NCBI GenBank assembly: GCA_037718865.1
Contig: JBBJMP010000002.1
Location: 372,001 to 436,000, forward strand
DNA from: JADCRZ01 sp037718865
GTDB taxonomy: Bacteria > Bacteroidota > Bacteroidia > Chitinophagales > Chitinophagaceae
Reading direction: 5' to 3'
Length of the DNA stretch: 64,000 bases
Shown here: in pieces, positions 43,051 through 51,241 of the stretch
How positions within the stretch are numbered: the stretch's first letter is position 1
Layout of the letters: every line of letters begins with the position of its first letter
Notes under the pieces: generated by a model
What the model was told of the DNA's origin: nothing
Database searches by the model: none
The model's input: only the letters and a program-made list of their open reading frames with translations
Position numbers and translations under genes: made by a program

Positions 43051-45303
43051 CTACATACTATACCTAAACCCAATCATGCCTTTCATCCGTTGAATCGGTG
43101 CATAATTGTAAGAAGGATCGAAAGTGTAGCCATTCGGATTATTTACAGGGTCATTAATTTGTTTGTCGAACGGATCGAAAGGACGAAGGATGGGATTTTT
43201 CGGCAAAAAATTAAACAGGTTTTTTACTCCGCCGTATACCTCGATGCCGCGGCCAAATTTTTTGGTCAGCTGAAGATTAGCCAGGGTGAACCAGGGTGAA
43301 TATTCAGGCCGGAAGTCAAAAGGAACTACCGGCAGTCGTTGCGGGCCATACACTTTCCCAGTAAAGTCAAGGCTGATATTCCATTCAGGTATAGTATAAC
43401 TTACCGCATAGGTAGCAGAAAAACGGGGGGCGAAAAGCTGTTGCTGTCTTTTGCGATGGCCATTCTTATCTTCCTGCTTTGTATAAACATCCATTAAAGT
43501 GAAGCCGCTGAGTATTTTCAGCCCCTTTTTAAAGCTGAAGTCCAGGTTGGCCGATACTCCCTTTGAAACAGCAAAGCCTTTCAGATTGCTATATATAATT
43601 TTTTGTGGATCCGTGTCATAATCCGCCACGATCTTGTTGGTGAAATAAGTATAGAATACGGAAGCATCGACGTTTATAAATCCTAATGAAGGAGCATAAA
43701 CACCCGTATAGTTAACATTGCCGTTCCAGCTTTTCTCAGGTTTAAGTGCTTCGGTAATGAGCAGTTCCCTCGCTCCGCTCAATGCGAGGTGATCTTCCGT
43801 AAACAAGTTTACCACCCTGAAACCGTTACCACCGCTAATACGAAGTGTATGATTATTTCCCTGCTGAATTTTAACTGCCAGCCGGGGTGACCATATATCA
43901 CCCTGGAGACTGCTGCGCTCATAACGAAGTCCGGCCAAAGTTGTCAGCACATTGCTGAACTTGATCTCGTCCTGAAGAAAAACACCATTCGTTGTAGTTA
44001 TACCCGGACTATTTGTTACACCATCCGGTTTGGCGGTGGCGGGAGTATTATCATCATACCAGGTGTACCTGTATGGTATACCGGCCAACAGATTGTGTTT
44101 TCCTATTGTCTTATCCCACCTCAGCTGTGCATAACCGGTATGCTGCTCTGCCATATAAGGCGAAGCTCCGTAATAGGAATCCTGGTTATGATAGTTGTAC
44201 GAGTATTCAAGTATGAATTTTTCCTTTTGTAACGGTAAGCCGTAATTTCCAATCAATTCAAAACGGTTGGTATATATGCTCTCACCATAAATGCTGTCTG
44301 AACCCCTCCATTTTCTGTTCCAATTCATTTCTCCTCCCCACCGGTCTTCGTAAACGAACCGGGTAGCAATACTCATAGGCTGTTTACTTCTTCTATCCAG
44401 GCTCCATTTGTTAAATAAGGAGATCCGTTTCTGTAAGGTAACATCGGTGAAATTATCTTTATTTACATCAAATTTTTTATCAAACCAAAAAGCGCTTAGT
44501 CCCACTAAAGCATTGGCCTTGCCAATACTGAACTTCCCGGATACATCAGCATTCAGTTCCTGGTAAGAAGTGAAATTCAGGTCGGAAGTGAACCTGGATG
44601 CAGTAGCCGGGTCTTTGGTAATGATGTTAATCAGCCCTGCCACGGCCTCACTTCCATACAATGTCGAAGCCGGGCCTTTCACCACTTCCACACGCTTGAT
44701 CAGGCTTGACGGTATTCCGGAAAATCCATAAACGGTGGCCAGGTTACTGACTATAGGCATGCCGTCGATTAATACCATGGTATATGGACCTTCCATGCCA
44801 TTGATGTGAATATCACCCGTATTACAAACGTTACAATTCAGTTGAGGCTGCACCCCATTTACGATCGTCAATGCTTCGAAAAGAGTTGGAGTTACGTTCT
44901 TTTTAAAAAATTTGGCTGAATACGTTTCTACAGGTATGGGGCTGGCCGATTTAGAAACTTCTTTCATGGTGCCCGAGATCACTACTTCCTCCATATCCCT
45001 GCCGGAAGGTCTCAGGTAGATAGCGGTATACTTCTTATTTCTTTGCAGCACTACGGTATCTGTAAGATATCCTACGGCGCTGACAATGACTTTAACGGAC
45101 TGGAGGGAGGTAGGAAAAGAAAACATGAAGATGCCCTGATCATCAGATATCACTCCACCGGCTTGTTGTGTTAAGGTTACGGAAGCACCCTGGATCTTTT
45201 CATTCGATCTCCAATCGATGACTTCGCCTTTAACCTGAATTTTCTGCCCGATGGTAATTGCAGAAAAAAGTATTAGGCCAATAAACAATATCCCTTTAAT
45301 CAT
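43051..45303 (-). CDS. TonB-dependent outer-membrane receptor, metal-cluster type
   Basis: 750 residues. Signal peptide to about residue 19 (LFSAITIGQ), a carboxypeptidase-regulatory-like domain (VKGEVIDWRSNEKIQGASVTL), then the plug with VNGVQPQLNCNVCNTGDIHINGMEGPY and VEVVKGPASTLYGSEAVAGLINIITKDP, and a 22-strand barrel ending PIQRMKGMIGFRYSM. The NCNVCNT pair of Cys in the plug recalls receptors found beside copper-handling genes in Bacteroidota. Upstream are a thioredoxin-like, an HMA and an HYC-type gene on the same strand. A TTTAG...CTAAA palindrome and a -7 box lie before it. Confidence 0.88.
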   Translation of the reverse strand: MIKGILFIGLILFSAITIGQKIQVKGEVIDWRSNEKIQGASVTLTQQAGGVISDDQGIFMFSFPTSLQSVKVIVSAVGYLTDTVVLQRNKKYTAIYLRPSGRDMEEVVISGTMKEVSKSASPIPVETYSAKFFKKNVTPTLFEALTIVNGVQPQLNCNVCNTGDIHINGMEGPYTMVLIDGMPIVSNLATVYGFSGIPSSLIKRVEVVKGPASTLYGSEAVAGLINIITKDPATASRFTSDLNFTSYQELNADVSGKFSIGKANALVGLSAFWFDKKFDVNKDNFTDVTLQKRISLFNKWSLDRRSKQPMSIATRFVYEDRWGGEMNWNRKWRGSDSIYGESIYTNRFELIGNYGLPLQKEKFILEYSYNYHNQDSYYGASPYMAEQHTGYAQLRWDKTIGKHNLLAGIPYRYTWYDDNTPATAKPDGVTNSPGITTTNGVFLQDEIKFSNVLTTLAGLRYERSSLQGDIWSPRLAVKIQQGNNHTLRISGGNGFRVVNLFTEDHLALSGARELLITEALKPEKSWNGNVNYTGVYAPSLGFINVDASVFYTYFTNKIVADYDTDPQKIIYSNLKGFAVSKGVSANLDFSFKKGLKILSGFTLMDVYTKQEDKNGHRKRQQQLFAPRFSATYAVSYTIPEWNISLDFTGKVYGPQRLPVVPFDFRPEYSPWFTLANLQLTKKFGRGIEVYGGVKNLFNFLPKNPILRPFDPFDKQINDPVNNPNGYTFDPSYNYAPIQRMKGMIGFRYSM

Positions 45304-45353
45304 AACGGCGTTTCCTGTATAAATTGTAAGTATTAAAGTCCTTTAAAAAAAAA

Positions 45354-45369
45354 TTTAGTCTTGTCTAAA
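45354..45369. promoter_or_regulatory. Palindromic operator candidate at the TonB receptor promoter
   Basis: TTTAGTC, two bases, GTCTAAA: the arms match at 6 of 7 positions, and flanking A/T bases extend the symmetry. It lies about 12 bases downstream of the minus-strand -7 box, at the expected start of transcription, where a repressor would block. The pattern resembles DtxR/MntR/SirR-family metal-repressor sites (TTTAGG...CCTAAA). Confidence 0.5.
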
Positions 45370-45381
45370 ATTTATTTTAAG

Positions 45382-45389
45382 CAAATATA
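45382..45389 (-). promoter_or_regulatory. -7 box of the TonB receptor gene
   Basis: TATATTTG on the minus strand, with GTTTCC rather than TTTG about 15-19 bases upstream. The leader to the ATG at 45303 is about 75 bases. Confidence 0.45.
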
Positions 45390-45498
45390 ATAAAAAAATG
45401 GGAAACGATTAACATCATTTTTTCTTCCTGCGTTGCAAAGCACTCAGGAAAGTCCTTTCAACAAATACCCGCAAGCAAAAACCAGGTAATCATTTTTT

Positions 45499-45996
45499 TC
45501 AAGGTTCCTTCTTTAGTAATTCGATAATCTTTGTTTCCAAATCCGTCTTTTCCGGGTTGACGGCTACAATTTTGCCTGATCTGTCGAGCAAATACGAGGC
45601 AGGGATTTCTTCCACTTTCCACAACGAAGCCACCGGCCCTTCCCAGCCGCCACTTTCCTGAACCTGTATCCAGCTCATCTTATCAGCGACGATCGCTTTT
45701 TTATAAGCGGCTTCATCTTCATCTAGGCTTACACCGAAGATTTCGAACCCATTACGCTTATATTTATTATACAGGCTCAGCAGGTTTGGGTTTGCTTTAC
45801 GGCAAGGACCGCACCAGGAGGCCCAAAAATCTACCAGTACAACCTGGCCTGTCATCTCTGACAGCTTTACGATTTTACCTCTCAGGTTCGGCAAAGCAAT
45901 ATCCGGAGCTTGTTGTCCTACTACAGGCTGGGCCAGAGAATAAGAAGAGTATAATAATACTGCTGTGAGGATGATTAAACCGTTTATCTTTTTCAT
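45499..45996 (-). CDS. TlpA-like thioredoxin-family protein, exported
   Basis: 165 residues from ATG at 45996. Signal peptide MKKINGLIILTAVLLYSSYSLAQ. Thioredoxin fold with the redox site WCGPCRK (Cys62, Cys65), preceded by VVLVDFWASW and followed by FGVSLDEDEAAYKKAI and a cis-Pro at IPASYLLDRSGKIV. TlpA/ResA proteins reduce disulfides in the envelope, for instance during cytochrome or copper-site maturation. The gap to the HMA gene is 11 bases, so both are probably cotranscribed. Confidence 0.88.
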   Translation of the reverse strand: MKKINGLIILTAVLLYSSYSLAQPVVGQQAPDIALPNLRGKIVKLSEMTGQVVLVDFWASWCGPCRKANPNLLSLYNKYKRNGFEIFGVSLDEDEAAYKKAIVADKMSWIQVQESGGWEGPVASLWKVEEIPASYLLDRSGKIVAVNPEKTDLETKIIELLKKEP

Positions 45997-46007
45997 AATA
46001 ACCAAGG

Positions 46008-46553
46008 TTAGATAGTAACATGATAAATGCGGGTGTTTCCCGAAATACCCTCTTTCATGCGGCAAACGGCGGTTTTACCTGTTTGAACACATGGCCTTTG
46101 TGAAGCAGAACTGTATTTTCTAAATTCCCTGATGGTTAAAAAGCTTTTGTCCACTATAGTGATCTGCTTGTTACCATCCAGGGTTTGATCCTTTACATTT
46201 AGAAAGTGAAAGGTATTACTGCCAAGTTGTACATGTTCGTCGTTTTTTACGCCTACACGATCAAAACGGCCGGATAACCTGAGTTTGGCTATGGCAAACC
46301 CGGCGTCTTCCACTGCTTTTCTTAGTTCATCAATATTAACCTGATCACCAGATTTAAATTGAATGTTAAAAGCGGAATTTTTGATATCTGGTTTTACAGA
46401 CTGAATAAAAGCCAGTTCCTCCAGCGAATTATTGATGGCTTTTGAGCACATGGCGCAGGTAAGTCCACTTGCCTGTAAAACGGCAGAACTGAACTGAGCG
46501 TGGAGGGAAAGGCCCGAAATAGCGAGCCAGAGCATAAAAAATATTTTTTTCAT
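46008..46553 (-). CDS. Exported protein with N-terminal heavy-metal-associated (HMA) domain
   Basis: 181 residues from ATG at 46553. Signal MKKIFFMLWLAISGLSLHAQ. HMA domain at about 22-92 with the metal site ASGLTCAMCSKAI (Cys33, Cys36), SVKPDIKNSAFNIQF and ELRKAVEDAGFAI. The C-terminal half has no known domain but carries two further Cys (RPCVQTGKTAVCR). The CxxC site suggests copper binding in the periplasm. It sits between the HYC-type peptide and the TlpA-like gene. Confidence 0.85.
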   Translation of the reverse strand: MKKIFFMLWLAISGLSLHAQFSSAVLQASGLTCAMCSKAINNSLEELAFIQSVKPDIKNSAFNIQFKSGDQVNIDELRKAVEDAGFAIAKLRLSGRFDRVGVKNDEHVQLGSNTFHFLNVKDQTLDGNKQITIVDKSFLTIREFRKYSSASQRPCVQTGKTAVCRMKEGISGNTRIYHVTI

Positions 46554-46643
46554 TTTATTATTGCGTTTTGTAACAGGTATACCTGTATATACGGGAAAAA
46601 GACACCATTGGTTAAACAATGCGTTAAAACTTGTTTACAGGCA

Positions 46644-46805
46644 TTAAATCCGAAAAACACAATTAATCAGGTAAAGAGATGTGCTAGGATGATCTGGAAG
46701 GCTAACATTCGCAATTTCGCCCATGCAATGATGTATTTCCACTGCCAGCCCGCTGGAGACAGCAAGGTATAAAACAGCAGTAAATATGGCTAACCCTTTT
46801 TTCAT
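46644..46805 (-). CDS. HYC-type small protein, apparently truncated
   Basis: 53 residues from ATG at 46805. The N terminus MKKGLAIFTAVLYLAVSSG and the following EIHHCMG match the start of the HYC_CC_PP family, small exported proteins that usually continue for about 130 residues with a CC pair and histidines. Here the frame stops after INCVFRI, without the CC segment. The 90 bases before the HMA gene are too short for the missing part, so this looks like a shortened or decayed gene. The position, first in the metal-type cluster, fits the family. Confidence 0.6.
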   Translation of the reverse strand: MKKGLAIFTAVLYLAVSSGLAVEIHHCMGEIANVSLPDHPSTSLYLINCVFRI

Positions 46806-46839
46806 AAATAATGGCGAAGTTACCAACTTTAATGAATAT

Positions 46840-46871
46840 AATCTGCGACTCTGCGGCTATTGTTGCCGCAG
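46840..46871. terminator. Hairpin after the AraC gene, related to the dispersed palindrome
   Basis: AATCTGCGACTCTGCGGCT (46840-46858) matches the half-site of the 21285-21324 palindrome with one change. CTGCGGC (46851-46857) and GCCGCAG (46865-46871) form a perfect seven-pair stem. It lies 16 bases past the stop of the minus-strand AraC gene. Confidence 0.5.
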
Positions 46872-46886
46872 AACAGCCCATTCGTG

Positions 46887-47780
46887 TTAAAAGTCACCGT
46901 ATGTCTCTAACTTAATTTTCAGGTATTCCTTCCGGTAAGTGCGTGGTTGCTTTCCGGTTACAGCTTTAAATTGCCTGTTGAAATTGGAAAGCGTATTAAA
47001 GCCGCATTCATAGCCTACCTGCTCTATGCTAATTTTTTCCTTATTCAATAATTTACAGGCGTAATCAATTCTGATCTCTCTTAAAAAATCTGAAAAGGAT
47101 TTGTTAACCCGTGACTTAAAATACCTGCTAAATGACGTAAGTGTCATATTAGCAAGATCTGCCACCTCTTTGAGGATTATACTTTGGTGAAAATTCTTGA
47201 TAACATAATCATACACCTTATTCATCCGGTCGGTTTCTGCTTCCGTATGTGAAGAAACATAATGGTTGTGGGTTATATAATGACATTCGGGCGATTTTGC
47301 TATTACATCCAGTATCTTCAATAACTGAATGATACTGTCGACACCCCTGAGTTCCAGCAGTTGGGTCATCATCCTCCTGACTATTACGTTTGCCACTCCG
47401 GTTATTTCAAGTCCCCGCCCTGACTTTTGCAACAGGTGATGGATATCCTTCAATTCTTCTTTAAGATGAAAGATTTCCCCAAGGAAATACTTATTAAAGT
47501 AAATAACAATTCCCTCTGTTGTTAATTGGTTTTTCTTGTCAAAATAAGCATTGTCATTTCTCCAGACATGCGGCACATTCGGACCTGTAAGAACAAGGTC
47601 ACCTTCTTTAAATGGTTTTATAACGTTACCGACAAAACGAATCCCTTCTCCTTTTAAAACCAGAAATAACTGGTGCTCCGGGTGGAAGTGGAAGGTAGTG
47701 TCGAAATGGAGAGAATGTAGTTTTTTTATAACAAATGTCTTGGAATCAGGAATGGCTGACTTTGGAATAGAATGATTCAT
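46887..47780 (-). CDS. AraC-family regulator with N-terminal cupin
   Basis: 297 residues. N-terminal cupin sensor (FDTTFHFHPEHQLFLVLKGEGIRFVGNVIKPF, then GDLVLTGPNVPHVWRND) followed by the two AraC helix-turn-helix motifs at about 195-290: ILKEVADLANMTLTSFSRYFKSRVNKSFSDFLREIRIDYA, and ISIEQVGYECGFNTLSNFNRQFKAVTGKQPRTYRKEY. Divergent from susC across about 150 bases, so it is the likely sugar-responsive regulator of that locus. Confidence 0.88.
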   Translation of the reverse strand: MNHSIPKSAIPDSKTFVIKKLHSLHFDTTFHFHPEHQLFLVLKGEGIRFVGNVIKPFKEGDLVLTGPNVPHVWRNDNAYFDKKNQLTTEGIVIYFNKYFLGEIFHLKEELKDIHHLLQKSGRGLEITGVANVIVRRMMTQLLELRGVDSIIQLLKILDVIAKSPECHYITHNHYVSSHTEAETDRMNKVYDYVIKNFHQSIILKEVADLANMTLTSFSRYFKSRVNKSFSDFLREIRIDYACKLLNKEKISIEQVGYECGFNTLSNFNRQFKAVTGKQPRTYRKEYLKIKLETYGDF

Positions 47781-47929
47781 ATGGTACTAATCTTATCATA
47801 ATTTAACTTAAATCTTCAAATTCTGGATAAAATAAAGTCAGAATAGGATATAATAGAGTAATCCTGTCTAATAAAAATGGATTTCCTTTAACAAAGAATT
47901 TTCCTTCATCCACTTTTCAATTGCTTCAT

Positions 47930-50900
47930 ATGAGAACATTTTTTCACCATGTTAATCCGTTCACGCCTGTCCCGGGTACGTTAAAACCGCGTTTTTCAGG
48001 GTGGCAAAAAAGCAACTACCTTCTTGCTTTTTTTTTCTCGTTTACCTTCTTCCTCCAAACCCAGGCCCAGGACCAGCTGGTAACGGGATCCGTAACCGAT
48101 GAGGAGGGCAAACCCCTGATCGGCGCAACGGTGACCGTAAAAAACACACAAATTGGAACCTCTACGGATGCGAATGGCAAATTTTCCATTAATGTTCCAA
48201 ATGCCAATAGCACTTTAGTGATTACTTCAATTGGATTTACTACACAGGAAGTGCCTGTAAGTAACAGGTCAACAATTAATCTCTCGATGGTACAGGACGC
48301 CACATCCTTAAGGGATGTAGTGGTGGTGGGCTATGGTGTGCAAAAGAAGAAAAGCCTGACCGGGGCCGTCGTGTCTGTTAATGAAGAACAACTGAGGGCC
48401 ATGCCAGTGGGAAATCCTGTTTCAAGGCTCCAGGGGCGCGCAGCCGGGGTTACAATCACCAATAATAATGCTCCCGGTGCCGGCTCTACTGTCCGTGTGC
48501 GTGGCTATGGCTCGCTCGGCAATAATAATCCGCTTTATGTAGTTGATGGCATTCCCAGGACCGGCATGGATAACATCAACCCGAATGACATTGAGTCCAT
48601 GACCGTGTTAAAGGACGCCTCGTCCTCAGCCATTTATGGTTCACGGGCCGCCAATGGAGTAATAGTGGTAACTACCAAGCGTGGCAAAGCCGGGCAGCCG
48701 GTTCTTAATCTGGATGTCCGGTACGGAATTCAACAAAAAACCAATCGCCCGGCTTTAATGAATTCGCGGGAGGCCGGAGAAAATTTGTGGCAAAAATTCA
48801 AAAACATGGGCCTTAAACCGGGCGATCCGGGATGGGGCAATGCGCAATACGGTTCGGGCGCAACACCCGTAGTTCCGGACTATATTTTCCCTGCAGGTAG
48901 AATGCAGGGACAGGTAGACGAAAATACGTATAGCTGGCCAAACCCTTACAATGCCATCACCAGAACGAATAAAGGCGAAACGGATTGGTTTGAAGAGGTT
49001 TTTGTCAAAGCGCCTGTCCAGGAATATAATGTCAGTGTAAGCGGAGGAACCATGGGAAAAAGCAACTATGCCATATCCGCAGGTTATATGGATCAGAAGG
49101 GCATTGTCAATTATGGAGGGGATGCCATTAATGGTTCAACCAATGGCGGATACAAACGGTATTCGTTACGCTCCAATGCGGATGTTAACCTGAATGACTG
49201 GTTAAAAATAGGTATAAGTATGAGTGGTACTTACAACAACCTGAAAGGCACCACCGGCGCCGGGCCGGTAACTACCGTGCTAACGCTGAATCCGCTCCTA
49301 CCCATTTACGACATTCGGGGAAACTTTGCAGGTTCGAAAACACCGGGAACAGGTAACGGGCGAAACCCTGTCGCCGAACTGATCAGAAACAATGATGATT
49401 ATACCCGCGGGCTATTGCTCCAGGCAAGCTCTTATGCCCAGCTCTCCTTTACCAGAGATTTATTCTTCAAAACCTTGTTTGGTTTTAACTACGATGCAAG
49501 CAATGCCCTGGATCGTGCCCTTGTGGATCCGGAATGGAACCAAACCTCCCTGGTAAGCAGCCTCATCTCGACCTCGACTACGGCTTTGCAATACAACTGG
49601 GTAAATACACTCAATTATCTGAAGACCATAAGGGACGATCATAATTTCAACGTGTTACTGGGTATGGAAGCTATTGACAACAATTCCCAGTTCGTAACCG
49701 GAAGCCGTTCCACTTTTGCCTTTACCGATCTGAACTATATGGTGTTAAGTGCAGGTCAGAAGGATGTCACAAACGGAGGCACTTTCGACCAGTCCAGGCT
49801 CTTCTCCTATTTTGCCCGGTTGAACTATGATTATAAAGGGAAATACCTGTTAGAGGGAGTTGTTCGCCGTGATGCTTCATCGCGTTTTGTGGGTAAATAC
49901 CGATGGGGTACGTTTCCGGCATTTTCTGCCGGGTGGAGGATTTCGCAGGAATCCTTTATGCACAACATTAACTGGTTAAATGACCTTAAACTTCGTGTGG
50001 GGCTGGGAAAGAACGGTAACGACAACGTAGGTAATTATAACGCCTATACAACCTATATAGCCAATGGCAATGAATCTTATTACAATATCTCCGGTTCCAG
50101 CAGGAGTTCGTCTACCGCAGGGTTCCATCAGTCCACACGCGGAAACCCGGATGGAAGGTGGGAAACGAGCATAGCCAGGAATATCGGTCTGGATGTATCC
50201 CTGTTTAAGTCGAAATTTGAAGCAAGCTTCGATGTATACAACCGTTCAACGATCGACATGCTTTATGCCGATACAAAACCTGCCACCTGGGGTGAAGTGA
50301 ACCTGCCAAACGTTAACATCGGCGAAATGAAGAATACCGGTTTTGACCTGATGCTTACTTACCGCGGCAAGCTGGGCAAGGATCTACATTTCACGGTAAA
50401 TGCGAATCTCTCTCATTATGAAAATGAAGTCGTTAAATTGAATGGCAATCCCAACGAGATCCGCTTTGGCAACGCTACCGAAGCCAGTTTTAATACGGCA
50501 ACGGTGACAGGAAGGCCGGTCGACGCCCTTTATGGCTATGTGGTAGAGGGCATTTTCAATACCAAAGAAGATGTGGCCAGCTGGCCAAAGTTTAATCCCA
50601 ACGTTGCGGGGGTTGACGTATACAGTATGCCCGGTGTATTCAAATTCAAAGATGTAAACGGCGACAACAAAATTACTCCACTCGATCGTACCTTTCTCGG
50701 TGATGGCTACCCGAACCTGTCTTATGGTTTAAATCTTGACCTTAATTACAAAAATTGGGACATGACCATGTTTGTTCAGGGTCTTCAAGGCAGGAACATA
50801 ATCAATTCCGTTAGCCGCAACATGCTCTTTATCCGCCAGGATGGGAACTACCTGAGGAAGCGTCTGTATGAATCGTGGACACCTGAGCGTTATGCAAGCG

Positions 50901-51202
50901 GTGGAAAGATAACGGTGCCGATCACCATTAATAACGACGCCAACATGCAATTGCCCTCTACATTTTTTATCAAAAAAGGAGATTATCTGCGGATGAAAGA
51001 CATTCAGCTGGGATATACTTTAAATCCAAAAATGCTCAGCAACATCAAAGTGAACAGCCTGCGTGTATATTTACAGGCATCCAACCTGTTTACCCTGACA
51101 CCATATAGTGGCCTGGATCCTGAGGTAAATGAGCAGGGGATTGACAATTCGGTTTACCCCACCTCGAGGATATTCGTATTTGGGTTTAATATGAAATTAT
51201 AA
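47930..51202 (+). CDS. SusC/RagA-family TonB-linked outer-membrane transporter
   Basis: 1090 residues from ATG at 47930. Long signal region ending TQAQDQLVTG; carboxypeptidase-regulatory domain GSVTDEEGKPLIGATVTVKNTQIGTSTDANGKFSI; linker with LRDVVVVGYGVQKKK; plug ALQGR-type RLQGRAAGVTITNNNAPGAG and VRVRGYGSLGNNNPLYVVDGIPR, IESMTVLKDASSSAIYGSRAANGVIVVTTKRGK. A large barrel follows and ends in FVFGFNMKL. It imports a glycan or oligosaccharide with the SusD partner encoded 39 bases downstream. Confidence 0.95.
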   Translation: MRTFFHHVNPFTPVPGTLKPRFSGWQKSNYLLAFFFSFTFFLQTQAQDQLVTGSVTDEEGKPLIGATVTVKNTQIGTSTDANGKFSINVPNANSTLVITSIGFTTQEVPVSNRSTINLSMVQDATSLRDVVVVGYGVQKKKSLTGAVVSVNEEQLRAMPVGNPVSRLQGRAAGVTITNNNAPGAGSTVRVRGYGSLGNNNPLYVVDGIPRTGMDNINPNDIESMTVLKDASSSAIYGSRAANGVIVVTTKRGKAGQPVLNLDVRYGIQQKTNRPALMNSREAGENLWQKFKNMGLKPGDPGWGNAQYGSGATPVVPDYIFPAGRMQGQVDENTYSWPNPYNAITRTNKGETDWFEEVFVKAPVQEYNVSVSGGTMGKSNYAISAGYMDQKGIVNYGGDAINGSTNGGYKRYSLRSNADVNLNDWLKIGISMSGTYNNLKGTTGAGPVTTVLTLNPLLPIYDIRGNFAGSKTPGTGNGRNPVAELIRNNDDYTRGLLLQASSYAQLSFTRDLFFKTLFGFNYDASNALDRALVDPEWNQTSLVSSLISTSTTALQYNWVNTLNYLKTIRDDHNFNVLLGMEAIDNNSQFVTGSRSTFAFTDLNYMVLSAGQKDVTNGGTFDQSRLFSYFARLNYDYKGKYLLEGVVRRDASSRFVGKYRWGTFPAFSAGWRISQESFMHNINWLNDLKLRVGLGKNGNDNVGNYNAYTTYIANGNESYYNISGSSRSSSTAGFHQSTRGNPDGRWETSIARNIGLDVSLFKSKFEASFDVYNRSTIDMLYADTKPATWGEVNLPNVNIGEMKNTGFDLMLTYRGKLGKDLHFTVNANLSHYENEVVKLNGNPNEIRFGNATEASFNTATVTGRPVDALYGYVVEGIFNTKEDVASWPKFNPNVAGVDVYSMPGVFKFKDVNGDNKITPLDRTFLGDGYPNLSYGLNLDLNYKNWDMTMFVQGLQGRNIINSVSRNMLFIRQDGNYLRKRLYESWTPERYASGGKITVPITINNDANMQLPSTFFIKKGDYLRMKDIQLGYTLNPKMLSNIKVNSLRVYLQASNLFTLTPYSGLDPEVNEQGIDNSVYPTSRIFVFGFNMKL

Positions 51203-51241
51203 AGAAGCTTTAGTTTACTAACAGTATATAATGTTTGATAT

